Below, piece after piece: positions 50,301 to 59,073 of a stretch of 64,000 nucleotides of DNA. Within the stretch, counting starts at the first letter, position 1. The number at the start of each line of letters is the position of its first letter. A model generated the notes under the pieces. It was not told the origin of the DNA, made no database searches, and worked only from the letters and a program-made list of their open reading frames with translations. The position numbers and the translations under genes are program-made. The stretch lies in contig NC_010681.1 in assembly GCF_000020125.1 (NCBI RefSeq), forward strand, positions 4,402,001-4,466,000. Direction: 5' to 3'. The DNA comes from Paraburkholderia phytofirmans PsJN (GTDB taxonomy: Bacteria; Pseudomonadota; Gammaproteobacteria; Burkholderiales; Burkholderiaceae).

Positions 50301-52715
50301 CTAACCGTATGCTTCGCCGATCAGATCGCGCACCGCATCGAGCAGTGCTTCGTCATGAAAACTGCCTTTCGCCAGATAGTAGTCCGCGCCCGCGTTCAGT
50401 CCGGCGCGGCGGTCCTCCTCACGATCCTTGTACGAAACGATCATCACCGGCAGCGACTGCAACTGTGGATCGCGCTTGATGAGCGTGACGAGTTCGATGC
50501 CGTCCATGCGCGGCATGTCGATGTCGGTGATGACGAGGTCGAAGCGCTCGCCGCGCACGGCGTTCCAGCCGTCCATGCCGTCGACGGCGATCGTCACGTC
50601 GTAACCGCGCGTGGCCAGCAGTTTGCGTTCGAGCTCGCGCACGGTGAGCGAATCGTCGACCACCAGCACGCGGCGCGTGGCACGCTGAGCCGCGCGCGCG
50701 TCGCCGTGTTGCGTGTGCTTGAGATCGCCACCCGCCACAAGCCGTTCGACGGAGCGCAGCCAGTCGTCGACATCGGCGATCAGCACCGGATCGCCGTTCT
50801 CCATCAGCGCGCCGGCGGTGATGTTGCGGATCTTGCCGAGGCGCGGATCGAGCGGCTGCACCACGAGCATGCGCTCGCCGAGAAAGCGGTCGACCACCAC
50901 GCCGTAGGTTTGCGAGCCGTCGCCGATGACGATCATGCTGACGGTGCGGCCTTCATCCGCGGGCGGCGCGGCGTCGAGAATTTGATGCGCGGTGACGACG
51001 CCGATACGCCGCCCGGAAAAGGCGATGTGCTGATGCCCTTCGAGCAATTCGATCTCCGCGCGGTTCACGTGCAGCGTGCGGTTCACATGCGCGAGCGGCA
51101 CGGCATACGGCTCGCCCGCGACTTCGACCAGCAGGCTGCGGATCACCGAAAGCGTCAGCGGCAACTGCAATTGCACGCGCGTGCCGAGTCCCGGTTCATG
51201 CGTGATTCGCACCGTGCCGCGCACGCGTTTGACGACGTCGTGCACCGCGTCGAGTCCGACGCCGCGGCCCGAGACTTCGGTCACCTGATCGCGTAGCGAG
51301 AAGCCGGGCAGCAGCAGGAACTCGAGCAATTCGGCTTCGGAGAGGCGCGCTACCGTTTCCTCGCTCGCGAGTTTTTTGCGTACGACCGACGCGCGCAAGG
51401 CGTCGAGATCGATGCCCGCGCCGTCGTCGGAAACGGTGATGAGCAGCGTGCCGGCGGTGTGACGCGCGTCGAGCGTGAGCGTGCCTTCTTCCGGCTTGCC
51501 GCGCGCGAGGCGCACGGCGGGTGCTTCGATGCCGTGGTCGAGCGCATTGCGCAGCATGTGGCCAAGCGGCGCTTCGAGCAGATCGAGAATGTCGCGATCC
51601 ACTTGAGTCGATTCGCCCACTAGTTGCCAGCGCATTTTCTTGCCGAGCGAACGGGCGACGTCGCGCACCATTCGTGCGAGGCCGCTGGTGCCGTCGCCGA
51701 ACGGACGCATGCGGCATTGCAGGGCGGCGTCGTAGAGTTGTTGCGACAGGTGAGTCGAGCGGCGGTCGAAGCTCTCCAGATCGGCGAGACGCTCGGCCAG
51801 CATATGCTGCGATTCGGCGGTCAGGCGGCGTAACTCTTCGAGCGCAGCCTGGGCGCGCGGATCGAGCTTGAGGTCGGCGAGCGTTTCGTGCAGTTGGTCC
51901 AGCGCGCGAGTGCCGTCGCGTTGGACGCGTTTGATACGCAGCATCGATTGCGCGAAGGGTTTCAGCCAGCGTGATTCGACCAGCGATTCGCCGGATAGCG
52001 ATAGTAGACGGTCGAGGTTGTCGGCACGCACGCGGAGCATGCGGCCGGGTTCGGTGGCGGGTGCGATGGTTGTGCTGTTCGACGCGAACGGAGCGGCGAA
52101 CGGGTCGTGCTGCTTCTGCGCGGGTGCGAGGGCAGCATTGTCGTCTTGTGTAGGCGCGGGCGTAGCGTCGGCCGGTCTGGCTTCAGCGCGCAGTGCATCG
52201 GCTAGCGAGTTGAATACGGCGTCGGGGTCCGGGTTCGCATTTACACCGAGGGCGATGGCAGGCGATTCGATGACCGCCGCGGTCGCCGGCGGCGTAGTGT
52301 CCCGCCGTATCGCCGCGCCATGAGGCGGCACACCGGCCATCCGCGCCTGCAATGCCGCCACACATGTGCCGACCGCGTCGCGAGCCGACTCGTCTTCATC
52401 GTTGCCGATGCGCGCGACGATATCCACCCCGCGCAGCAACTCGTCGATCCAGGCCGCGTCGAGCAACGCACGTCCTTCCTGCGCGGCGACGAAGCAATCC
52501 TCCATGGCATGCGCAAGCTCGACGCCAACCTGCACGCCGACAATACGCGCCGCGCCCTTCAACGAATGCGCGGCACGCATGCAGGCTTCGAGCGCGGCGG
52601 CATCGCGCGGGGCGCGGTCGAGTGCGAGCAGGCCGTCGTTGAGCACGCGCGCCTGGGTCCGCGCTTCTTCGCGGAACAGGTCGATCAGCGACGGGCGGCG
52701 CGGGTCGTCCGTCAT
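50301..52715 (-). CDS. wspE: Hybrid histidine kinase/response regulator WspE
   Basis: WspE is the CheA-like kinase that phosphorylates WspR and WspF. The N-terminal Hpt site is RAAHSLKGAARIVG. The ATPase domain has GHMLRNALDHGIE and DDGAGIDLDALR. A CheW-like domain follows, then a C-terminal receiver domain (VVDDSLTVRELER, VITDIDMPRMDG). The start MTDDPRRPSLIDLF at 52715 overlaps wspD by 4 bp and gives 804 residues. The upstream frame to 52844 is an Arg-rich artefact. Confidence 0.95.
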   Translation of the reverse strand: MTDDPRRPSLIDLFREEARTQARVLNDGLLALDRAPRDAAALEACMRAAHSLKGAARIVGVQVGVELAHAMEDCFVAAQEGRALLDAAWIDELLRGVDIVARIGNDEDESARDAVGTCVAALQARMAGVPPHGAAIRRDTTPPATAAVIESPAIALGVNANPDPDAVFNSLADALRAEARPADATPAPTQDDNAALAPAQKQHDPFAAPFASNSTTIAPATEPGRMLRVRADNLDRLLSLSGESLVESRWLKPFAQSMLRIKRVQRDGTRALDQLHETLADLKLDPRAQAALEELRRLTAESQHMLAERLADLESFDRRSTHLSQQLYDAALQCRMRPFGDGTSGLARMVRDVARSLGKKMRWQLVGESTQVDRDILDLLEAPLGHMLRNALDHGIEAPAVRLARGKPEEGTLTLDARHTAGTLLITVSDDGAGIDLDALRASVVRKKLASEETVARLSEAELLEFLLLPGFSLRDQVTEVSGRGVGLDAVHDVVKRVRGTVRITHEPGLGTRVQLQLPLTLSVIRSLLVEVAGEPYAVPLAHVNRTLHVNRAEIELLEGHQHIAFSGRRIGVVTAHQILDAAPPADEGRTVSMIVIGDGSQTYGVVVDRFLGERMLVVQPLDPRLGKIRNITAGALMENGDPVLIADVDDWLRSVERLVAGGDLKHTQHGDARAAQRATRRVLVVDDSLTVRELERKLLATRGYDVTIAVDGMDGWNAVRGERFDLVITDIDMPRMDGIELVTLIKRDPQLQSLPVMIVSYKDREEDRRAGLNAGADYYLAKGSFHDEALLDAVRDLIGEAYG

Positions 52716-53392
52716 CCGAGGCTCCGGTTCAAAGTGTCGAAGAGCGCGTCGGCGTCGAGCAGGCCGACGCTCATGCCGCGCCACGGCGCGACCGCTCGCG
52801 TGTGGGCAGCGGCGGCATGCGAAAGTGTGGCGGGCGGCGCGCACAAGCTGGCCGTCGCGATCCGGTGCACGCCGTCGACCTGATCCACCGGGAACACCGC
52901 GTGTTCTTCAGCGCGCGAGACGACGAGGAAACGCGGCAGATCGTGGCGCGCTCGATCGTCGCGTGCGTTGGCGCCGGTTTCGAAACCGAGCAGGTGCGCG
53001 AGCGACAGGCACACCAGCAATTCACCTTGTACATTCACCACGCCCAGTACCGCGCGATGCTGCCGATGCGGCAACGTATGAATCGGCCGCGTCTGCACGA
53101 TGCGTTTGAAGATTGGCGTGGGCAGCGCGAGCCATTCGTCGCCGATGCGAAAGACGAGAAACGATTCGCTCGCGCCTTGCGCATTTTGCTGCGGTTGTGC
53201 CCGCGCGCGCACGTCGTGCCGCGAGAGGTCCACCAATGGAATCGGCCGTTCCAGCAGTTTGGCGGCGGCCGTTTCGAACACTGGGCAATTGAGGCAGCGT
53301 ACGTACTCGACAAGTCGCTCGCACGACGAATCGCCGCGCACGCCGATGCGATTCCAGCAATCGTCGAAGCTCACCGTTTGCACCTCAGCCAC
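52712..53392 (-). CDS. wspD: CheW-like coupling protein WspD
   Basis: A 226-residue CheW-domain adaptor that couples WspA to WspE. The CheW pattern is FRIGDEWLALPTPIFKRIV and VQGELLVCLSL. The N-terminal Cys pair (GDSSCERLVEYVRCLNCPVF) is typical of WspD. Its 5' end overlaps wspC by 8 bp and its 3' end overlaps wspE by 4 bp. Confidence 0.93.
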   Translation of the reverse strand: MAEVQTVSFDDCWNRIGVRGDSSCERLVEYVRCLNCPVFETAAAKLLERPIPLVDLSRHDVRARAQPQQNAQGASESFLVFRIGDEWLALPTPIFKRIVQTRPIHTLPHRQHRAVLGVVNVQGELLVCLSLAHLLGFETGANARDDRARHDLPRFLVVSRAEEHAVFPVDQVDGVHRIATASLCAPPATLSHAAAAHTRAVAPWRGMSVGLLDADALFDTLNRSLG

Positions 53393-54815
53393 GTTGCGCT
53401 CCCTGCGCGCGCGACGCGCGTTGCATCAACAGGCGCGCGGCATCACGGTCGCCTTCGAGTTCGAGCAAGGTCGCGAGATGCGCGAGCGCTTCCGCGTGCT
53501 GAGGATCGAGATACAGCGCCTTGCGATACTGGCTGCGCGCAAGGCTTGCGTCGCCGTTGGCATCGGCGAGCACGCCAAGCAGATAAAACGCGTCGGCGTG
53601 TGGGGCGTGGTGTTCCAGATAGGCGCTGATCGCCGTGGCGGCTTCCGCGAGGCGGCCGCCGTCAGCCAGCGCGTGCGCGGCTTGTAACGTGTCGCGTGCC
53701 GCGTTGGTCGGCGCGGTGACTGGCGGCAACGACGGGTTGAATGCCGGCGGCGTGGCGGCTGGCATCGGCGTTTTGTGCGTGTACGCTTGCGTCGCACTGT
53801 TCTCACGCTGGGCGAACTGCGTCGCGCCCCTGAACGGCGTGGGCGCAACCGGATCGGGCCACGCGAAAGGCTCCGCGGAAAACACGTGCGGCGACGAGAG
53901 TGCGGGATTCTGCGAATGCGTCATCGCAAGCGCGGCGGCGGTAGCGAGCGGCGCGGTGTGCCAGCTATTCCACTGCGTCTCCTCGGGCGCGCCGTGATGA
54001 AACGCGAAGGCCAGCGGGATCTTTGCGGACTGCATGCCGTAGCGCATTAGCAGCCCGGTTTCCGCAGGGCCGACGAACAGCGTGCCGTTTCCCGCCAGCA
54101 CGCTGGTGAGCGCCTGCAGGGCTTTTTGCTGCGCGTCGCGGTCGAAGTAAATCAGCACGTTGCGGCAGAACACGAAGTCATAGACACCGAGCGACGACGC
54201 GTCGAGTTGCATCAGATTGGCACGCGAGAAACGCACGGCTTCGACGATGCGCGGTGCGAGACGCCAGCCGTCTTCGGTGCGCGTGAAGTGAGCGTCGCGG
54301 AACGCAAACGCATTGCCGCGAAACGAATTGCGTCCGTAGACCGCGCGTTGCGCGACGGCGAGTGAGCGGTCGCTGATATCCATTGCGTCGATGCGCAACT
54401 GCGCGGGGTCGAAGCCTGCATCGAGCAACGTCATCGCGATCGTGTACGGTTCTTCGCCGGTCGAACAGGGCAGGCTCAGGACGCGCAGCGGCAATGCATT
54501 GCCGCGCTCGGCGAGACGTTCATGCGCGAGACGCGCGAGTGCCTTGAACGCGTCGGCATCGCGATAGAACCAGGTTTCGGGCACGACGACTGTTTCGATC
54601 AGCGCCTGCACCATCGAAGGTGAACATTGCGCGGCTTCCCAATAGTCCGCGAGCGTGGCTTCGGCGTGACCATCGGCGCACCACGCTGCTGCGCGCTGAT
54701 CGACCGCGCGCTCGATCGCGCTATGACCGAGCGATGCCGCATCGAGCCCGATCGTCCGATGCAACAGCTCGGCGAAGCGTCGATAGAGTGGTGCGTTGTC
54801 GTGATGCGCGTTCAT
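53385..54815 (-). CDS. wspC: CheR-type methyltransferase with TPR tail, WspC
   Basis: WspC methylates WspA using SAM. The CheR domain has VVPETWFYRDADAF and LRVLSLPCSTGEEPYTIAM (SAM site), then YDFVFCRNVLIYFD. A TPR-like C-terminal region (residues ~380-470) follows a Pro/Ala/Thr linker. The start MNAHHDNAPLY at 54815 overlaps wspB by 4 bp and gives 476 residues. Confidence 0.94.
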   Translation of the reverse strand: MNAHHDNAPLYRRFAELLHRTIGLDAASLGHSAIERAVDQRAAAWCADGHAEATLADYWEAAQCSPSMVQALIETVVVPETWFYRDADAFKALARLAHERLAERGNALPLRVLSLPCSTGEEPYTIAMTLLDAGFDPAQLRIDAMDISDRSLAVAQRAVYGRNSFRGNAFAFRDAHFTRTEDGWRLAPRIVEAVRFSRANLMQLDASSLGVYDFVFCRNVLIYFDRDAQQKALQALTSVLAGNGTLFVGPAETGLLMRYGMQSAKIPLAFAFHHGAPEETQWNSWHTAPLATAAALAMTHSQNPALSSPHVFSAEPFAWPDPVAPTPFRGATQFAQRENSATQAYTHKTPMPAATPPAFNPSLPPVTAPTNAARDTLQAAHALADGGRLAEAATAISAYLEHHAPHADAFYLLGVLADANGDASLARSQYRKALYLDPQHAEALAHLATLLELEGDRDAARLLMQRASRAQGAQRG

Positions 54816-55282
54816 GCGTGCGCCTCGGGAAAGAGGAGCGCTTTCACGTCGTCGGGCAGCAGATGCTCGACGCGGATCCATTGAACGAGGCCGCCCGCTT
54901 CGCTCGCGACCGGGCCGAGATAGCGCGCGTGCGGCATGTCGAGGCCGGCATCGTTAAACGCCGTCACGTCTAGTCGAATCGTGCGTGTCGCGCCTTCCAG
55001 CAACAGCGCGAGCAGGCGCGTCGTGCCCGCATGCGGATAGCGCACCAGCACGATGCGCGTCGACATCAATTGCGCGGCGGGACGGCCGAGCGCGAGCGCC
55101 GGCAGATCGATCAGCGGCAATGGCGCGCCTTCGTGATCGAGCACGCCCGCGACCCACGACGGCGCGCCGGGGATTGACTTCGGCGGCGACTGCGGCGTGA
55201 GCGGCATCAGACGCTCCACCTGCGTCGCGTCGATCACGTACCGTTCGCTATCGAGCGTGAAGAGGATGAAGAGCATCGGCAT
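54812..55282 (-). CDS. wspB: CheW-like coupling protein WspB
   Basis: A 156-residue CheW-domain adaptor, the second in the operon, starts MPMLFILFTLDSERYVIDA. The pattern WVAGVLDHEGAPLPLIDLPAL is typical of CheW. It lies between wspA and wspC and links the receptor to the kinase. Confidence 0.93.
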   Translation of the reverse strand: MPMLFILFTLDSERYVIDATQVERLMPLTPQSPPKSIPGAPSWVAGVLDHEGAPLPLIDLPALALGRPAAQLMSTRIVLVRYPHAGTTRLLALLLEGATRTIRLDVTAFNDAGLDMPHARYLGPVASEAGGLVQWIRVEHLLPDDVKALLFPEAHA

Positions 55283-55339
55283 GTGCGTGGGCGGTGATGA
55301 GCGTGCGGGTGTCGGCGTCGAGCGGCGCGCCGTGGCGCG

Positions 55340-56971
55340 TCAGGCCGTCACCTTGAAACGCGACACGCCGGTGCGCAGACTGTTGGCGACGTGCGTCAGA
55401 TCGTCGATCGCCTGGGTCGATTGACGTAGCGATTCCGCCGTCTGCTGCGCGGCCTCCGAGAGTTGCGTCAGCGCCTGGGTGATCTGCTCGGCGCCGGTGG
55501 CCTGCGTCTGCATGCCTTCGTTGACCATCGAGAAGCGCGGCGCGAGCTGCTGCACCTGCTGGATGATCTGCGTGAGATGACCGCCGACGTTCTGCACGTC
55601 GAGCATGCCGCGCCGCACTTCTTCGGAGAACTTGTCCATGCCCATCACGCCGGCGGCCACCGCGGACTGGATTTCCTTCACCATCTGTTCGATGTCGTAG
55701 GTCGCCACGGCGGTCTGATCGGCGAGGCGGCGAATCTCGGTTGCCACGACCGCGAAACCGCGGCCGTATTCGCCGGCTTTTTCCGCTTCGATCGCCGCAT
55801 TCAGCGAGAGCAGGTTGGTCTGGTCCGCGACCTTGGTGATGGTGGCGACGACCTGATTGATGTTGCTGGCCTTCTCGTTGAGGATCGCGAGCTTCGCGTT
55901 GACAGAGCCGGCCGCTTCCATCACGAGGCGCATGGTTTCTTCCATGCGCGCGAGCCCGGCGTGGCCGGTGCCGGCGAGCGCCGCCGACTGGCCGGCCACT
56001 TCGGACACTTCGTTCATGGTACGCAGCAGGTCGCGCGAGGTCGCGAAGATTTCACGCGACGTGGCGCCGATCTCGGTGGTGGTGGCGGCGGTCTCGTTCG
56101 CGGTGGCTTGCTGTTCGCGCGAAGTCGCGGCGATTTCCGTCACCGATGTCGTGACCTGCACCGCCGATTTCTGCGCCTGGCCGACCAGTGCGGTGAGTTC
56201 GTCGGTCATGCGGTTGAAGCCCGCTTCGAGCGCGCCGATTTCGTCCGCGCGATTCAGTTGCAGGCGCTGGGTCAGGTCGCCGGTGCGCATCACGTCGACA
56301 ACGCGCAGCACTTTGGCCATTGGCGTGGTGACCGCGCGCAGCAGCCAGTACCCGGCCAGCACGGCGACGATCGCGGCGATCAACAGCATGACGAGCAACA
56401 CGATGCGGGTTGCCTCGACCGAACTGCGGATGCTTTCGGCGGCTTTGTCGGCGTCGGCCTTGTTGTTGTCGACCAGTTTGCGCGCCGAGAGGCGGCCCGC
56501 TTCCCAGATCGGCGTCAGTTGCGTGTTGAAGATACGCACGGCGTTCTCTTTCGAGCTCGGCAGGGCGTTCAACAGCGATGCCTGGATCGGCAGGTACTGG
56601 GTGTGTTGCTGGCGGAAGTCGTTGAAGAACCCACGATCGTTGTCGCGGAAGATGGTCGCGCCGTAGTCGCCGAGAAGCTTCTGAAGTGTTTGCTCGGTGT
56701 CTTGCAAACGTTCGGTGTCGCGCTTGACGGACTCGGGATCCGCGTCCACGTAGACGAGGCGCTGTGTGACGGTGTAGTTCTCGAACCAGGCCGCGCGCAT
56801 CGCGGTCGCGTAGTATAGGCCGGGCATCGAATCTTCCTGCTGACTCTTCGCGTCGCGATCGATGCCGCCGAGCTGTTCGAACGTGACGATTGCCATCGCC
56901 AGCATCACGATCAGCACGATTCCGAAGCTGCACAGAATCCGTTGCCGGATGGTCCATTGTTTCACGCGCAC
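55340..56971 (-). CDS. wspA: Methyl-accepting surface sensor WspA
   Basis: WspA is the receptor for surface contact or envelope stress. The first membrane segment is FGIVLIVMLAMAIVTF. A four-helix-bundle periplasmic domain spans residues ~35-185, and the second membrane segment is IVLLVMLLIAAIVAVLAGYW. A HAMP domain and a signalling domain with the hairpin ADQTNLLSLNAAIEAEKAG follow. The length of 543 residues is normal. The start codon is GTG at 56971; a second GTG two codons on is equally possible. It is first in the operon, so the promoter lies in 56972-57160. Confidence 0.94.
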   Translation of the reverse strand: MRVKQWTIRQRILCSFGIVLIVMLAMAIVTFEQLGGIDRDAKSQQEDSMPGLYYATAMRAAWFENYTVTQRLVYVDADPESVKRDTERLQDTEQTLQKLLGDYGATIFRDNDRGFFNDFRQQHTQYLPIQASLLNALPSSKENAVRIFNTQLTPIWEAGRLSARKLVDNNKADADKAAESIRSSVEATRIVLLVMLLIAAIVAVLAGYWLLRAVTTPMAKVLRVVDVMRTGDLTQRLQLNRADEIGALEAGFNRMTDELTALVGQAQKSAVQVTTSVTEIAATSREQQATANETAATTTEIGATSREIFATSRDLLRTMNEVSEVAGQSAALAGTGHAGLARMEETMRLVMEAAGSVNAKLAILNEKASNINQVVATITKVADQTNLLSLNAAIEAEKAGEYGRGFAVVATEIRRLADQTAVATYDIEQMVKEIQSAVAAGVMGMDKFSEEVRRGMLDVQNVGGHLTQIIQQVQQLAPRFSMVNEGMQTQATGAEQITQALTQLSEAAQQTAESLRQSTQAIDDLTHVANSLRTGVSRFKVTA

Positions 56972-57164
56972 GCCCCTTACTTTTTTCGCTTGTCTCGACC
57001 CGTGTTGCCGATGTGGTCCGATGCTTCAATCGACGGGCTGGAAAAGCTTTGCGGGTTGTCAGAACTATCCGACAGGTTATGCGGCGGATTTTACATTGAT
57101 CGGTGGAATGGGGAAGCGGGGTATCGCCTGGCGCGCGGGGTGCACGGATGTAGCGTACGCTGAA

Positions 57165-57980
57165 TCAGCTTTGGGACTTCTTGGTATCGCGCGTGATCTG
57201 CCGGATGCTTGTTTCGGGTGTCGGCAACGCTTCTGGCATGGTTCCACCAAGTTCGCGGATGGTGTCGCGGACTTTGCCGCCCACCTCAAAATGCGTCTGA
57301 TTGGCTTGCCGCTTGCCTTGGACACCGTCGCGGCGCAATTTCTCCTCCGTTTGGGTCGCGCGGAAAAGATTGGCGGCGAGCTCGGTGCTGCCCATATGGT
57401 CGAGAATTTTCTGACTCTTTTTCAAACTCTTGCGCGCGTGGATGTCCTTTGCGCCCAAGCCACCGTAGAGGCCGCGATAGCCATGATCCTGGAAGACTGC
57501 ATAGTCGAGTGTGGTTTGGACGCCGGCACTGCGGGCGGTTGCGCCTAGTTTCTTGTTGTGAAGAGTCAGTTCGCCGCGCAGCATCAGGCGACGCTGATCC
57601 TCCACCATATTGGCAAAAGCCTTGCCGTCACCAACTTCCTGACGCCTGGTCTGAATCGCAAAGTATGTTTGCCCGTTTGCGATGACCGGCTTCGACGGAT
57701 CACCATTCTGTACGACGAGATAGCACGCATATCGCGACAGGCGGAAGTCTTCGACCGTGCGCTACGCGCCAGAGCCGAGGCCGACCATTTTTCCCACTTG
57801 GGAAAAATGGTCGGAAACGCTGTGGCCCGAGTGCTTGCACGCTTCGCTTGCCTTCTCGATGACGCGCCTGAACTTGTCCCACGTTGCATATTCGAGAAGC
57901 AACTGAAGCTCTCGCGCTGACCAGAACTCGACATTGTGTTCGCTGAATTGCTTGATACCGTCGAAAGTGTGACTCGTCAT
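57165..57980 (-). pseudogene. dinD: dinD, DNA-damage-inducible protein D, with an in-frame amber stop
   Basis: Reading the minus strand from ATG 57980, one frame gives a 271-codon match to DinD over its whole length. The only break is a TAG codon at 57762-57764. The part before it reads MTSHTFDGIKQFSEHN...MVGLGSGA, and the part after it [20 protein letters not shown]...[19 protein letters not shown]. There is no length change, so this is a nonsense change of what was probably a Lys or Gln codon. DinD is a known inhibitor of RecA filaments in E. coli. Truncated ORFs (72 and 148 residues) would result unless the stop is read through. Confidence 0.88.
57781..57814. repeat. Near-perfect 34-bp palindrome inside dinD
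   Basis: CCGACCATTTTTCCCA (57781-57796) is the exact reverse complement of 57799-57814, with 2 nt between. It lies 17 bp from the amber codon, within the codons for DHFSQVGKMVG. Confidence 0.9.
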
Positions 57981-58265
57981 AGTGGCTCCCTTGGTTCGTT
58001 ACGTGGACAGCCGGGCCGCGCGACATCCGGCAACCTCACGTCGATTTTATGAAGGGGGCTTGGACCAGACCATCAGACAGCGGAGATCAACGCGTCAGGA
58101 TTGTCGCTGGTTGAAGCAGTGCTTTCCTACGCTGGCAGGGCAACGCGGGCTACAGTGCACCGATGTACCGCGTTACACGGGTAATGTCCCGTTACCACTT
58201 GCAGCATCTATTTCTGCGCGCCCCCGCCACAATCTGTTCCATGCCTGAACGGCGGGGAGTCAAAC

Positions 58266-58589
58266 ATGAAAAAGATCGCAGTGGCGTTGGTGATGGTGGG
58301 AAGTCTGAGCGTGGCCGGGCAAGCATCGGCGCACGGTAATGGCGGCGATGTCGTCGGTGCGCTGATCGGCGGGGCCGTGCTCGGGGCGGTGGTGACCTCC
58401 GTGCTGAATCCTGCGCCGGTGGTGGCGTACCAGCAGCCCGTGTATGCGCAGCCGGCGTATGAGCCCGCGCCTGTCTATGCGCAAGCGCCGCCGGGATACT
58501 GCTATGACCAGTACCAACGTGCTTATGTGGCGTGCAGTGCGCCGCCGCCGGCTCAATACGGATATCCGCAGCCTCAGCCGGGTTGGTAA
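58266..58589 (+). CDS. Small secreted/envelope protein with glycine-zipper and Pro/Tyr-rich tail
   Basis: A 107-residue protein has a signal peptide (KKIAVALVMVGSLSVAGQASA), a short Gly-rich hydrophobic stretch (GALIGGAVLGAVVTSVL) that may insert in a membrane, and a Pro/Tyr/Gln-rich repeat-like tail. Two Cys occur near the end (YCYD, VACSA). GGGGAG lies upstream. The class is common in Burkholderiaceae envelopes but has no known role. It is followed by a strong terminator. Confidence 0.75.
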   Translation: MKKIAVALVMVGSLSVAGQASAHGNGGDVVGALIGGAVLGAVVTSVLNPAPVVAYQQPVYAQPAYEPAPVYAQAPPGYCYDQYQRAYVACSAPPPAQYGYPQPQPGW

Positions 58590-58627
58590 TCAATCGTGGA
58601 GCGCGCGCGTCGTTGCGCGCGCCACAG

Positions 58628-58668
58628 ACAAAAAGGCCGTCGTGTTACGCGACGGCCTTTTTATTTCA
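58628..58668. terminator. Bidirectional terminator
   Basis: AAAAAGGCCGTCG and CGACGGCCTTTTT form a stem of 13 bp around TGTTACG. It ends the secreted-protein gene and, on the minus strand, the small membrane-protein gene. Confidence 0.88.
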
Positions 58669-58676
58669 AGCGCGAC

Positions 58677-58838
58677 TCAGTGCCTGTGATGCAGCCACTC
58701 CGCATAGTGCGTGTCGAGCCAGCGTTCGAGTCTTTGCGGCTTTGTCTTCTGGTGGTAATGGGACGCGGCCCAGATAGCAACGCCGACCAGCAGCATGACA
58801 GCAGGCCCCAATAAATAAGCGATCAACGATTCAGACAT
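58677..58838 (-). CDS. 53-residue membrane protein
   Basis: The frame begins ATG at 58836-58838 with GGAGG five nt upstream. It encodes MSESLIAYLLGPAVMLLVGV, then AIWAASHYHQ and a basic/amphipathic tail ending EWLHHRH. One membrane segment spans residues 5-25. The perfect ribosome site, membrane-protein composition and following terminator support it, although it is short. No family was recognised. Confidence 0.6.
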   Translation of the reverse strand: MSESLIAYLLGPAVMLLVGVAIWAASHYHQKTKPQRLERWLDTHYAEWLHHRH

Positions 58839-59073
58839 GGGAGCCTCCGTATCGAGTTGCGTCCACCCTTCAGTTTAGGCGATGAAACGCGGGAGAAAAG
58901 GTCTGTGTGATGCGATCGTGGCGGGCGGTCGGTGGCGTCTTTTTCCTCACCTTTGAAACCTAGTGGGGAATTAGGATTTCTTATTTCTAACAGTAGGTTG
59001 GGTCGTACAGTACGCGTTTTGTGTACCATTGAAATTCCATATTTCAAAGGTTTGGTGCCCGACGAGACCGGTT
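58839..59073. other. AT-rich gap between the small membrane gene and the integrase
   Basis: About 235 bp, AT-rich from 58960 to 59050, contain no supportable gene. TGTGTACCA at 59020-59028 recurs on the other side of the integrase. Confidence 0.45.
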
